From Adenanthera pavonina (lineage: Eukaryota; Streptophyta; Magnoliopsida; Fabales; Fabaceae), in the NCBI GenBank assembly GCA_026686845.1, contig JAIVEN010000008.1, positions 32,182,501-32,246,500 of the forward strand: DNA of 64,000 nt. The letters run 5' to 3'. The translations under genes and the position numbers were made by a program. Shown here in pieces: positions 1 through 11,289 of the stretch. The notes beneath the pieces were generated by a model. That model saw only the letters and a program-made list of their open reading frames with translations, searched no databases and was not told the origin of the DNA. Numbering within the stretch: position 1 is the first letter of the stretch; each line of letters opens with the position of its first letter.

Positions 1-599
1 AACCACTGAATTGACACACTCCATCACCATCTGCACCCACCTCTCATTAAATCCTGTAAGGTTTAGTATAATATAAGTTTTGATGATGATAAATATAGAG
101 TAATAAGGAACAAATGCATTATATGTATTTGACATATATAATGTTCTTTAAAGAAGTAAAATACATATTAGCATGTATTTAATTATGGTTATAATACATA
201 TATCATGCTATGCGTAAATATATCCATTATACTTTTACAATGAATAACATAAGTTAGATATATAAACTGGACTAACTACTTAGTTTGTAAGTGTAATATA
301 TTAAATGTAGGTTGGTTCAAGTAAGAAGAGTGAGCATTGGAATACATAAATGGAAATCAATATCATGCCTCACTCAAGAAAGAAGAAAAGAAAGGATGCT
401 CCAAAAATGGAAGATCAGAAGGGAGCATGCCAAGAAGAAAATGACCAAGTGGAAATGGAACTCAACATTTGAAGACCTAGTTACTAGGTATATTTTGTTT
501 CCACTTAAGTCTTGAGGTGGGATTAATCTTTGAAATTACTTAATCTTGTTACCATATATTTTAAATGAGTTAGATTAAGTAAATCTGGTGTTAACATAT
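1..599. other. AT-rich unassigned sequence
   Basis: No gene is seen. The stretch is AT-rich and precedes the motif-rich part of a copia LTR. The outer end of that LTR may lie in here, but no TG boundary could be fixed. A 67-codon open frame at 312-515 has no recognisable motif and is probably chance. Confidence 0.5.
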
Positions 600-624
600 G
601 TTAGATTTGAAAAACTTTGATTGA

Positions 625-1990
625 CAGACGAATTTTGAGAAGTTAAAATTCTTATGCTTTGTGAAAATATGAACTTTGCTGACTGAAATTTGAAGTTCCA
701 AAGATATCACCATTAACAGACAAATTTCAAGTGTTGAAATTCGAATTTCAAGTTAAGTATAGTTAGTAAAATATGCAAAATTCGTCTGAAGTCATGACAA
801 AGTTCATATGATAATTAAGCACTAAAAGTGTTCAAAAACATTTCCTCTGATAGACGAATTTTGAATTTCAAAATTTGAACTTTAGAATAAAACTCAATGA
901 TTTACAATTACATTTGATCAACTCAAGAAGTTTTGGGTATCAAAGTAACATATCCTTACTTTTAAACATAGTGAAATATGATTTTTAAGAATCTAGAGTT
1001 TGACCTTTGATTAGTGTTTTTAATACATCTCTCAAAATACATATGGCTTTAATATAAAACTTATTTCATATGAAACTAGACTTAATAAGCTTTTCAAAGA
1101 AGGTTAATTTCACTCAAAATAAAGGTCATATAAAAAAGCTATGATCATTTAAAGTTGAGTAGTGAGATATGAATTTTCGGTTTTGACCTCTTATCATTAT
1201 TTCAGTCATATCTCACAGAATACGTTTGTTTTTGAAGTGAAATTCTTTCATTTGAAAGTAGACATTGAGAAATTTCCAACCATAGGTCATTTGCTTAATT
1301 TGGAGTTAAAATGAGAGAGTTATAGCTTCTACAAGGCTATCTACAGTGTAAAGTTCGAAGTTACGAATGTTCCGCCTTCGATAGATGAATTTCAGGCTTC
1401 CAAAATTCGAATTTCGAAGAGAACTTTTGTGTTATGTTGAGCTTGCCATTGATGGATGAATTTTGTCTTCCAAAATTTGAACTTCAGGTCTAACAGACAA
1501 ATTTTGGCTTTCAAAATTTGAATTTTGAAACACCAGAATGTGAAAATACTTCTAGAAAAGCCAACAGACGAATTTTCATATATAAAATTCAAACTTCAAG
1601 TATAACAGACGAATTTTTGCTTTGAAAATTTGAATATCGAATCTTCAAAATGTGGAAATACTTCTGGAATAGCCAACATACGAATATCCACATCCAAAAT
1701 TCGAATTTCAAAAGGAAGAACTTGTGCCATATTGAGTTACTCACTGACAGATGAATTTTGGGCACCAAAATTTTAACTTCGAAGGCACTGTAGTAATATG
1801 GAATAATTGTTCACACTTACCAGAAGTACTTTAAACTTGAAAATTCGTTTGTTCTAACATAGAAACATTTGTCAAGATGAAAATTTGAATTTCAAATTTG
1901 AACAGACGAACTTCGAAGTTTAACACTAAAGACTTTAATTTATGGTCTCTTCGAAATTCGTCTGTTGACATCCAAAATTTGAATTTTAGA
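625..1990. repeat. Degenerate CAGACGAATTTT / AAATTCGAATTT motif array in copia LTR
   Basis: At least 14 degenerate copies of CAGACGAATTTT or its complement AAAATTCGTCTG occur, for example near 626, 783, 851, 1565, 1608, 1747, 1908 and 1958. They alternate with the near-palindrome AAATTCGAATTT. Spacing is irregular, roughly 40-100 bp, with both orientations mixed. The same array lies in the other LTR copies and in the spacer at 17.6-18.25 kb. Confidence 0.8.
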
Positions 1991-2100
1991 ATGTCAAAAA
2001 CATTACATGTGGTTGGTAAACGACTAGTTTTGCAGAGTAACTGTTGGATAACGTCTCTAACGGCTAGATCTTGTATCTAACATCTAGTTACACCATGAAA

Positions 2101-2110
2101 CTATAAATAG
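2101..2110 (+). promoter_or_regulatory. Probable TATA box of copia LTR
   Basis: CTATAAATAG lies downstream of the motif array. The same TATA-like sequence occurs on the minus strand at 14022-14032 in the homologous LTR, as expected for the U3/R promoter. Confidence 0.6.
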
Positions 2111-2667
2111 AACATCATTTGAACTTATGGGTAACAATCTTAAGAGAGTTTATGTGAAAATGCTGCAACAATTTATAAAATCTTTCTATTTCAGCATTGG
2201 TTGAAAAACCTACCTCAATAGAGTGAACTTTCAATGTATTATCTACTCTTCAAGAGAGTTTTCATCTTGTAAACATTTCTTTCTACATATTCTGGGTAGA
2301 ATCTTAGTGTGGGGAAACACTAAGAGATTTACACATTTTGTAAGGGTGTGGGAAGAGTGGCTTCACAAGTGACTACTAAAACTTGTGGGAATGTATTGAG
2401 GCTTCACAGGTGCCCGGATCAAACCTATGGGATATAGTGGAAAATCTCAAGTGGTGGCTTGGGGACTGGATGTAGGCCAAGTGGTTGGGCTGAACCAGTA
2501 TAAATTGTTGTGTATTATTCTTCATCTTCTCTATTCAGTTGCTACACAAAACTTTCTTTGTTTATCCCTGTTTTGCTGCACTCTTAGTGAAATTGGGTTG
2601 TGATCCAAAGAGAGCGAAAATCTTGCATCACCCAATTCACTTCTCCTCTTGGGTGACCAACCTAACA

Positions 2668-3663
2668 AATCCTATTTTCAAAAGTAAATGTGCCAAGAAG
2701 TCCCATTCAACTCTATCATAAGCCTTACTCATATCTAATTTTAGCGCCATTTCATACATCCCCTTCCTTTTTAATTTCATATGGTGAAACACCTCATGCA
2801 CAACAATAATATTATCAAAGATCATCCTCCCTTTGACAAAAGCCTGTTGATGGATTGAAATAAGATTAGGCAATATAGTACTACACCTAGTGGTCATAAT
2901 TTTAGAGATGATTTTATATGCAAAATTACACAAACTAATGGGCCTAAAACTACCCATTTAGTGGCATTGTCAATCTTTGGTATTAGAACCAAATTAGTCT
3001 CATTTAACTTTTTCAATGACGCACCATGCAAGAAAAATTTCTTAACATATTCAATAATTTGTGGGCCAACAACATCCCAAGATTGGTGATAAAAAATACC
3101 TGAAAAACCATTTGGCCCTGGTGCTTTGAGACCTCCCAAACTAAATGTGGCAGTTTTAATTTCTTCTTCTGTGACTGGCTTTAGAAGATGTTGGTTGTGC
3201 TCATCCATCACCATATAATGAACAACATGTAATATTTCATTAAAGTCCCTATTCCTAGTGGTCGAAAAGAGATGTTTAAAATAAGTTGTAAAACAACTTG
3301 CTATCTCCTCAGCTTCCTCCACCTAAGTTCCATTCTCCTTTTGTAACTGAACCACTTGATTTTTGTTACGTCTCTAGATAGTGGTAGTATGAAAAAACTT
3401 GTATTCTTATCCCCTGATTGTAACCACTTGACTCTGGATCTTTGGGCCCAATACATCTCCTCTCGATCCCATATCTCTTCAATTTTCTGGGTAAGTACAG
3501 CAGCCGTTACTTGCTTCGATTGATCCCATGAGCCACAATGACATTCTTGAAATTCCTTCATCAACTTATCAAGCATTGCTCTATTATTTGGAAATTCTTT
3601 TCTACACCAGTTCAAGAGACAATGTTTCACCTTTTCCAAACCATACAAAAACTTGCCATGCAT
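2668..3663 (-). pseudogene. LINE ORF2 fragment, reverse transcriptase domain
   Basis: This is the N-terminal half of an L1-type plant LINE reverse transcriptase, read leftwards. Visible motifs are LKAPGPNG, NLVLIPKI, FRPISLCN, HQQAFVKGR and ALKLDMSKAYDRVEWDFL. The frame shifts near 2957, between IPKIDNATK and the FRPISL block, and again near 3310. The sequence stops after LLKIGF at the boundary with the copia LTR, so the catalytic FADD block and everything after it are absent from the window. The domain is therefore dead. It continues the endonuclease at 3758-4371 after a short degenerate gap. Calling it a non-LTR element is secure; the sub-lineage is not determined. Confidence 0.9.
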
Positions 3664-3757
3664 TTTTCACTACCTCCAGAAAATCACTATGCTTTACCCA
3701 CATCTGTTCAATTCTAAACCTTTTCTTTGCTCAACCATCCTGAAAATTGAAGTCAAC

Positions 3758-4371
3758 CTATAATGGTGAATGATCCGACCCTATGGGACGTAGATTAAAG
3801 ACTTGTGTCCTGTGATATTTTTGACACCATGTAATATTGTAAATAGCCCAATCTAACTTTTCCTTAATGTAAGCAGTTCCCAATCTATTATTACTCCATG
3901 TAAATCGCATCCCATTAGATTCAAGATCCATTAGACAACAATCAGTTAACAAACTATGAAAGTCTTCAAATGAGGAAAAAGATCGGATCCTCCCACCTTG
4001 CTTCTCTGAATTGTACAACAGATCATTAAAATCACCTATCATAATCCATGGCTGGTTGGCACTTGGGTCAAGGGTTCTTAGTGTCCTCCACCATACCCTT
4101 TGTTGTTGCTCTCTCGGTGGACTATAGACAAAAGAAATTATCCCACAAACATCATCAACTCCACTTTTAATTTCAACATGGATGATATTCGATGTTCTAT
4201 ATTTTACTACTAGATCAACAGCCAGCTTCCACCACAAACTTAGTCCACCTGACAAACCTCTTGGCTCAATATTTACCCCATGGTGATAATTTAACCTCTT
4301 CTGTAACCTCCCTATTTTATTATGTTTCATTCTAGTTTCCATCAAGAAAACCATTTAGGGATGGTACTTAT
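3758..4371 (-). pseudogene. LINE ORF2 fragment, AP-like endonuclease domain
   Basis: This is the apurinic-like endonuclease that starts plant LINE ORF2 proteins; it nicks the target DNA. From N- to C-terminus the frame shows VFLMETR, IMIGDFNDLL, RFTWSNN, KEKLDWA and GSDHSPL, which are diagnostic endonuclease blocks. The frame extends past the first ATG to about 4368, with an in-frame TAA before the ATG that reads as a decayed Gln codon. The usual NCRGLG start of the domain is missing because a gypsy LTR begins at 4372. The reverse transcriptase follows downstream at 3663. Confidence 0.9.
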
Positions 4372-5644
4372 TGTAACATCCATGAATTTCTATCTATGAT
4401 TAATATGGTTTCAATAAGTTACATTGAATTGTGATGAGCATACACTGAATGAAGGTATACAATGAATTATGGTTTAAATAAGTTACATTGAATGAAGTAT
4501 ACAATGAATTGTGGTTTAAATAAGTTACATTGAATTATGATGAACATACACTGAATGAAGGTATACAATGAATTACATTAATGAGCATACACTGAATGAA
4601 GTTATTCGTTGAATTGATGTCACTTGCTGGCCAAGACATCAACACTATAAATATCCCTCCCATTTCTTCATTTTAGCACCCCACCAGTTGTGAGTGAAAG
4701 AAAGAGAGAGCCAAGGGAGAGAAAGAGAGTGTGAGTGAAAGATAAGGAAAAAGAAGGAAGGCTAGCTTCAAGAAAGGTATGGAGATATTTTTCTAGAGTT
4801 TATTTTTAGAGCAAAATTTTTATTCCTATATAGATTGTTGATTAAGTTAGGAATATATAATGAGAATTTGAGATTAGAAATGAGAATAATAAGATACTAG
4901 TGTTTAGAAATTAAGTTTAAATGTTTTTAAATTTATGCTCATGAGATAATTCCATTAGTACTTATATGAATATTAGGTACTTAAAAAAAATTCAAGAAGG
5001 AAGGCAGGCTGTTTAGCTTAGAATACTTTTCGGTGGAGGTAGTATATTATTTATTTCATACATTTTCTGTGAATTAATTATGGATATTATGTAATATTGT
5101 TGGATGAGTTGTTTCAATATAAATGTTTTGAAATGCTATGGATGTCTAGTATTGAGAGGAAACTATGCTGAAAATTTTTATAGATGCGTGAAATATGAGT
5201 TATTTGGTTGTTTGCATAATTTCCTAATTATGAGCATGATTTGTATGAATAAATATATATACTACTGAGATTTCTCCAAATCTTACACCCAATGACTAAC
5301 AATGTTAGGGTCAAGTAAAGGCAAAGTCAAGGAGGTGATTAACTGAGAGGAAGCAGACTGGAAGATATTATTTAATATTAGAATAAATGTAATTAAATTG
5401 TGGTGATGTGCTTTAGTTATGATTTCTACTCGCTGGCTTTACTTTAGATGTTTTTGAACAATTGTTAGATAATTACAGTATGGTTGGTTTAATTATTATT
5501 AATTAAAATAAACTTTCAGTTAAGTTATTGTCTTTTGAGCAACTTAATTTTGAAAAGTTTAAAAGTTTTATTATTCTGGATTTTTAATTCTTTCCGCTAG
5601 ATATATAATATATGATTAAAAGCCTAGTAAAATAAGATGTTACA
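4372..5644 (+). repeat. 5' LTR of truncated gypsy element (1273 bp)
   Basis: It is bounded by TGTAACATCC and GATGTTACA and followed after four bases by a perfect TGGTATCAGAGC primer site. It contains tandem repeats in its first 250 bp. Confidence 0.75.
4430..4612. repeat. Tandem repeats in gypsy LTR U3
   Basis: About three imperfect repeats contain ATACACTGAATGAAG, GTATACAATGAATT and TAAATAAGTTACATTGAAT. Variable tandem repeats are common in LTR enhancer regions. Confidence 0.75.
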
Positions 5645-5648
5645 TTTT

Positions 5649-5660
5649 TGGTATCAGAGC
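5649..5660 (+). promoter_or_regulatory. Primer binding site, tRNA-iMet type
   Basis: TGGTATCAGAGC lies four bases after the LTR end and is the standard complement of the plant initiator tRNA-Met 3' end. Confidence 0.85.
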
Positions 5661-5760
5661 AAAGATCTAGGCATATCCTTGCAATTGGAAAGTTTTGTAT
5701 GTCTTTTTAGTTATAATTTTCCCTTAAGATAGTGAGTGCTTATCAGTTGCCTTAGTTGCA

Positions 5761-5911
5761 GATGGCCAATAATCAGAATGCAGAAAATTGGGATGAGCCT
5801 AACCTAGACCCTATGGAGGAGAGTATGGGATCTAATATAACTTTCAATTGAAACATAAATCTTGAAGCTTCTCATATTTTATAGCAATCTAGAGATTTGG
5901 AAGAGGCTCTG
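5761..5911 (+). pseudogene. Start of gypsy gag, truncated
   Basis: An ATG 100 bases after the primer site opens a frame beginning MANNQNAENWDEPN. It has a TGA after 29 codons (5848-5850), continues readable for about 20 more codons with a second stop, and ends where LINE sequence begins. The position and the acidic, Asn-rich N-terminus fit a gypsy gag, but no capsid motif is left. Confidence 0.5.
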
Positions 5912-6474
5912 GCTGTGAGATCTAGAATCCATCTAGCAGTGGTTGAGTTATATCTACTAAAATTCGGAGATGCACAAAGCACCTTGTTAAGTACCCATTA
6001 TGTCGAGGATTTTCATATGCTAACACCTTCCTAATACTGCTACCCATCCTAATCAGATTATCTTGCCCCATTGCTTCCTTAGGTAAATTGTACAATTGAA
6101 CCAAAAAGGGACATCTATCCATGTCTAGTTCTTTCATTGACACAAATGCCGGCCATTCTTTCATAACCAGAATTGCCCCTGCAACTATCCAAGGGCCATC
6201 TTGGAGTACTCTGTCCAACACTTCACGACTTTGAAAAGTGAACATGAATAAATTGAAACGTCTCTCTACAATTTCAAGCTTACCCTCCTTCAAACTCCAA
6301 CTTCTTAAGACAACATTGAATAATGTAGCCTTCCCTTGTTGCTAAAATCAATTCACCCATTGCAATGAAATCATCATTAGAACCTCTTGCAGCCTCCGAC
6401 CAATCCACCCCTATTAATGGATTGTCACTAGCTTGCGCCATTAAACTCCTTTTGCAAGATATCCACTCAAGCAA
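5912..6474 (-). pseudogene. LINE ORF1 fragment (DUF4283 domain)
   Basis: Two minus-strand frames with a shift near 6285 together match the DUF4283 domain found at the N-terminus of plant LINE ORF1 proteins. Visible features are the N-terminal SDNPLIGVDW, then FNLFMFTFQSREVLDRVLQDG, GPWIVAGAILVMKEWP, a VQLYNLP strand and a terminal VDITQPLL. The zinc knuckle and C-terminal part are missing. The frame ends at the junction with the truncated gypsy element. With the endonuclease and reverse transcriptase at 2668-4371 this gives a LINE read right to left, ORF1 then ORF2. Confidence 0.8.
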
Positions 6475-6630
6475 ACAATATCACTCTCAGCACTCAAAAC
6501 ATATAGTCTTAAGAAATTACTCGCAATGGAGATGTTTTACTCTCACTAATGGAGATATTTCACTCTCACTGAGAGATTTTTGCCCACCTTCAGATTTGTG
6601 AGCAAACAGATAGGCATTTAACTGGTTGAG
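6475..6630 (-). other. Probable LINE 5' leader
   Basis: This non-coding sequence lies just upstream of LINE ORF1. It contains short repeats of TCACTCTCA and ATGGAGAT. Its assignment to the LINE rests only on position. Confidence 0.35.
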
Positions 6631-7650
6631 TAGAGTGTTGTCCTCCCAGGACTAGGCTTTGAAGGTCCATAAATAGGAGGTTAGGGTAGAACTTCAACAT
6701 GTGGCTTCCCAATGGTTGCCCACCTTCTGAATAAACACTACACAGTACAAGTAATTTTTAATTGTTGGATACTTATTTACACACATATATCACATCTTAA
6801 GGCCGTCAAGTTTAGCTTTATTGGCCCCACATCTTTTTTTCCTTTTTAATGAAATACGTCTAACTTTGTTTTTAATAATAAAAATTGTTGGATACATGGA
6901 TCTAGGAGTGAGTAATATTATTTTGTTTTTAGAAAATTTAAATTTAAAAATACTCTCTATTTTGAGATTATGTTTTGATTAATCCTTGTATGTTGTTTTC
7001 ACTTTATAAAAAAAAAAAGTACTCAATTTGCAAAACTAAACGGAAAAGTCGAGATAAACACTAAGGAAATAAAATATTTCTAAAAAGTAATCCCAAATTT
7101 ACCTAATTTCTAAAAACTACTAAGATTTGTAATTAGAATTAAAATTAAAAATAAAAGATGAAAATGTCTTTTTTATGCAAGTAGTCCACTTGCAAATGAC
7201 AAAGATTTATTTACAAGTGATAATAGTATATTTGCAATTAACATGTATTTATTTGTAAATGACATGCAAACTAAATTATTTTCATTTATAAATAAGCATC
7301 TATCACTTACAAAAAAATGCTTGTCAGTTAAACATATACTATTATCACATACAAATGAATCACTTGCATAGGAAGAATATTTTTATCTTTTACCTTCCAA
7401 TTTTAATTTAAATTATAACCTTTGATAGTTTTTGAGAATTAGGTGAATTTGAGATTGCTTTTTAAAAATATTTTATATCTTTGATATTTTTTTAGAATTT
7501 TCCAAAACTAAAATGTAGCCTGTCCTCAATTAAAAATTACTTTTACTATGTAGTGTTTCTTCAGAAGATGGGCAGCCACATGTTGAAGTTCTACCCTAAC
7601 CTCCTATTTATGGACCTTCAAAGCCTAGTCTTGGGAGGACAACTACTCAA
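6631..7650. mobile_element. Foldback element, ~1 kb inverted repeat
   Basis: The outer arms at about 6631-6765 and 7520-7650 are inverted copies sharing GTTGTCCTCCCA, GGCTTTGAAGGTCCATAAAT and AACTTCAACATGTGGC; the left arm has a small insertion. The inner segments 7030-7260 and 7290-7500 are also inverted copies, though more diverged, centring near 7275. Almost the whole kilobase can fold on itself. No coding frame is present. One outer-arm type recurs at 42.94-43.15 kb. Confidence 0.75.
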
Positions 7651-7830
7651 ACAGAATAAACCAAACTAATCCATATCTCTCAAAGATAAGAAAAGATAAT
7701 ATAACATATATCCTAATTTAGAAATATAATCTCTTCATATGGATAATATAACATTATGGGATAATATTAATTATCGACAATAATTAATTCAAATTTAAAA
7801 TATTCAATTTGAATTTAGAATATATCTCTT
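7590..7830. repeat. Dispersed repeat shared with 42.95-43.15 kb
   Basis: The right arm of the foldback plus its flank matches 42948-43150: CCTAACCTYCTATTTATRRACCTTC, then ATCCTAATTTAGAAATATAATCTC. The shared part runs beyond the foldback arm, so the repeat unit is larger than the arm. Confidence 0.7.
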
Positions 7831-8156
7831 CACGAATGGATAAATCCAACAGTTTTGCATGTTTGATTAAAATGTGATATTAGCAAGATAAAAATAAGCT
7901 ACTTTTGTTATTATGTCTATCATTTTATATATATTAATTTATGAATTATTTAATAGACCTAATTGATAAATTTTATTTAAAAAATATCAAATTTATATTT
8001 CATATTTGGGAAAATTTTATTAAAGGATCTATATGGTTTAATCATTATAATTTTTATGGTCCTTTACAATAAATATTAAATCATATAGGTTCTTTAGTAA
8101 ATTTTTCTTTCATATTTAACATGGTGCATGTAAATAAATTACTTTTATGTATTATA
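7831..8156. other. AT-rich non-coding DNA
   Basis: I see no gene, terminal repeat or other recognisable feature here. Confidence 0.6.
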
Positions 8157-8419
8157 CTTCCTCTAGTTAGTAATATAAGACCATTTTAATTAAATTATAC
8201 AAATTAAGAATGAAAGTTAAAATTAGTTGACTATCTCGATTTCTTAAAAAATCACAATTTTTTTTTTAAACTACCCTTATTTAATCTCTTTTTTTTTTGT
8301 TTGGGATACATTAAATTGAGACTTTTTTAGAAATGCATAATAAGTACTACCTCATATAGTGTAAGAAATTTTATATTTAGAATTAAGGTAAAAAATCATA
8401 TATATAAAACTGAAGGAAG
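8157..8419. mobile_element. Stowaway-type MITE
   Basis: A 263 bp element starting CTTCCTCTAGT and ending ACTGAAGGAAG, flanked on both sides by TA. The ends are inverted repeats typical of Tc1/mariner-derived Stowaway elements. It is non-coding. Confidence 0.65.
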
Positions 8420-8999
8420 TATATGGATATCTAATATTAGGTTTGATTATCCTTTGATTCATCCAGCGAACATGATTCAATTCAATTACAATTTATTTAG
8501 GGCTAATATAATTTTATACCAAAAATAGTTGGATCAAGTAGAATAGGACTCAATTTCCTTTGAATAAGATTAAGGGTTCAAATCTTATGGATGAAAAAAA
8601 TTAAATTAGAAGGACTACCATTAATTAATTAGGTTCAACAATATGAGAATTTGATAAAAAAGTATTAAATACTAGATAATTGTTAAAACTATTCAAAACT
8701 TCTATTACTATTAGATTTCGCTTGTTATTACAAGTATTATCCTCGTTAATTAAAAGTATGCGAACTATGTTTAAAATTAACGTGGATATTTTGCCTATTG
8801 TGTGACAAGCCCTACCCTCTAAGGGTGGGGTTTGGTCCCCACATTAGTGAGAAGCTTACGTACTTGAGTGTAAATAATTAGAACATTTCACCACTTGAAT
8901 ATTACCACTTAAATACTACCAACGTAGAACTGATACAAAGGGGCTAACTTTTTCCCTTAAAAGAATAATTTGTATATAAATTTTGTTAGTTTATTTTTT
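8420..8999. other. Non-coding DNA
   Basis: No gene is seen. A box-B-like GGGTTCAAATCTTA near 8574 could belong to an old tRNA-derived SINE but lacks a matching box A. A GC-richer patch at 8808-8850 (ACCCTCTAAGGGTGGGG) stands out from the AT-rich surroundings and is unexplained. Confidence 0.4.
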
Positions 9000-9373
9000 T
9001 ATTTTTAATATCATCAAGAAAATAAACTTATGTATGATTATATAATCCTCTTTTAAAATTTCAGAAACATTTGATACCTAATATTTTAGCCAAAATATAT
9101 ATCTAATAAATTAATTATAAAAAAATTTATAAAAATATATAAGAATTTTGAATTTTCAATATACTTTTATATTTCATCGCATATTTACAATTACAAATTC
9201 TATAAAAAGATAAATCAATTTGTATAAGTATATATACTTAAAAAAATTAATTATATGTTTAATATGCTTAAACTAATCTTAGTCAATATTATATAAAAAT
9301 TAGAATATAATAGCATGACCTCACTTTTGTTTTGCCTCAATTACAGAGATCTTCCATTTATTTTAAAAACCTA
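9000..9373. repeat. Old dispersed repeat, left part
   Basis: The segment 9309-9373 (ATAGCATGACCTC, CAATTACAGAGATCTTCC, TTTAAAAACCTA) matches 56567-56635. Its continuation resumes after CACTA-1 at 11883 and again after CACTA-2 at 28243. The whole is one dispersed repeat broken twice by CACTA insertions. Part of 9060-9120 also resembles 56860-56900 in the inverted sense. Confidence 0.7.
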
Positions 9374-9394
9374 CACTACAAAAAAAAAGATATT

Positions 9395-9600
9395 TAGAGA
9401 TGACCAAAATATGCCACTAAATAACTCAAAATTCGTCTCTAATCTATTAGAGATAAATTTAGAGACAACATTTAAGTCGTCTCTAAAAGTGACGTCGCTA
9501 AATAATTAGAGAGGGATTAACTCATCCGTCTCTATTTAGAGAGGGATTTATTCCGTCTCTATTTAGAGACGGATTTATTCCGTCTCTAAATAAAATAAAT
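9395..9600. repeat. Left subterminal repeats of CACTA-1
   Basis: Many copies of TTTAGAGACGGA and its complement occur, several of them fused as TCCGTCTCTATTTAGAGACGGA-like palindromes near 9540-9590. Confidence 0.8.
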
Positions 9601-9849
9601 TCATCTTTAATCTTAATCAAAATTTGTTACCAAAATTGTTAAAAATAATCAAATAAAATAATAAAAATAGAATATAATCATTAGCCACTTCACCCCCTAG
9701 CCCAAAGCCCACGCCACATCACTGGTATGTCATTTGTAGTGCCATATCATATTAATAGCTTCAAATGTGTCTCACCCAGGTTCGAAGTCATGACCTCTTA
9801 CTTCCAATACCTTTGTAGTCATCATATTGCCAGTTGAACTGAAATGTTT

Positions 9850-10270
9850 CTGCAGTCTCTATATGTAATATTAAATATATATTATTTATCTACACACTAA
9901 TATATAAACATATATATTTATAAGTCAATATATTATTAAAAAATACACATATGTTTTATATTCAATTATAAATATCATAAAATATTTTATTTATATATAT
10001 TTATATTTATATTATTTTGTTTAGATCTTAAATAATTTTCTTATAAATATATTTGTTTTTCTTTGGAAAAAAAAATATTTTCCTAGCCGACTTTTAAATT
10101 TAATTTTTATTTGTAAATAAAAATAATTATATATATTATGTTTATGATCCATATGTTTTAATATTTTGTTATGTTATTTTTTGCATAATCATATCATATA
10201 ATATATATATATATATATCATATTTTATATTATTTAATAAATTATATTATATATATGCTTAATATATATT
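9850..10270. repeat. CACTA interior segment, inverted match to CACTA-2
   Basis: The reverse complement of this segment matches 13390-13488 followed by 23914-24240. Those two pieces are joined in CACTA-2 once the nested copia element is removed. Shared strings include ATATGGATMATAAACAT, AACAAATATATTTATARGAAA and AATAAAATATTTTATGATAT. Confidence 0.75.
10198..10220. repeat. (AT)n microsatellite
   Basis: A run of about ten AT units lies inside the interior of CACTA-1. Confidence 0.85.
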
Positions 10271-11289
10271 AGAGGTGGGAGGAAACCAGATATGATCGAG
10301 TTTTATGTCAGTCCATGATCTAACCCAAAGTCTTGGTTAAATATTATATATATCCATTTTAAATTTAGAAATGAACATATTTTTTTATTATTTACACCAT
10401 AAATTTAATTATGGATTCCTAATTAAAAAGGATTGAAATTTTATTTGATTTTGATTTGATTTATTTTTTAGTATCATTATTACTTTTAACTTTAATTTTA
10501 AAATGTAGATGTAAATTCTCAAAAGAAAGTTGATTTAGAAAGAATTAATGATTAATAAGTTTATAATAAATTTATTGTTGTCACAATTTTTTGAAATTAT
10601 TATCATGAAATAGAATTAAAAATTAACTTATTAATTCAAAGTAAAATAAATTAATAAAATTAAGATAATCTACTTAGATATTTTAAACCAAATGATATTA
10701 TTAAAGATAAACTTTTTTTTGAAATCAATTCTACAAACATATCCAATATAAAAAATTTATCAACATATGGATTACTAATTAAATAAAAAATATTGTTTAA
10801 TATTAATTGATTCTAGATATTTGTTAATTACTAGGACAATTAAATGTCATCTATGATAAAATTGCTTACATTCTCTTTTAGTTTAAAATTTCTTAAAACT
10901 TCAATGCTTTCTTTAATTTCATTTTACTATTTCTAATCTTAAAGTTCTCTATATATCTCCTCTCTCCTTCATTTCTTATTTTTCATTCTCATCCTATATT
11001 CTTAATTTCTCAATCTTCTTCCATCAACTACCAAGCATGCTCCTAAAAAAATAAAAGAAACATTAGATTTTAGGATTCTGGTGGTTTAGTTTAAGGTCAC
11101 TTTTTGAAATGTCTTTTAATATGATTAGAAATACAATTCACTTAACTAAAATTAGTTAACTTAGGAGTTTTGTCCATTTAACATACTATAATATTTAAAA
11201 AATACCCAAAATTTGAAAATATCTCTCAAAATTTAAATTAACAATTACAATATTAAAAAATAATACTATATAAAATTGAAGTAATTTAA

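Larger units (their letters stand above)
600..2667 (+). mobile_element. LTR of SIRE/Maximus-like Ty1/copia family (copy 1)
   Basis: This is a plus-strand LTR of the family that makes up the copia element at 13.5-23.9 kb. Its right part matches the reverse complement of the LTR at 13489-14987, for example gtggaaaatctcaagtggt at 2438 and the shared cctcttggg near the end. It carries the same array of CAGACGAATTTT-type motifs and a TATA box near 2102. The right end is ...cctaaca at 2667, directly against LINE sequence. The left end is not resolved. It is either a solo LTR or one end of an element running off the window to the left. Confidence 0.75.
4372..5911 (+). mobile_element. Truncated Ty3/gypsy element inside the LINE
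   Basis: A gypsy element begins with TGTAACATCC at 4372, has an LTR ending GATGTTACA at 5644, then a tRNA-Met primer site and the first codons of a gag-like frame. It ends abruptly near 5911, where LINE ORF1 sequence begins. The rest of the element and its 3' LTR are gone, and so is the LINE segment between ORF1 and the start of ORF2. This suggests insertion followed by a deletion across the right junction. The LTR is not obviously the same family as the gypsy LTRs at 25-64 kb. Confidence 0.75.

Noticed and set aside
9720..9850. tRNA gene suggested by GGTTCGAAGTC
   Set aside because: Only a box-B-like string is present inside CACTA-1; no acceptor stem or box A at the right distance.
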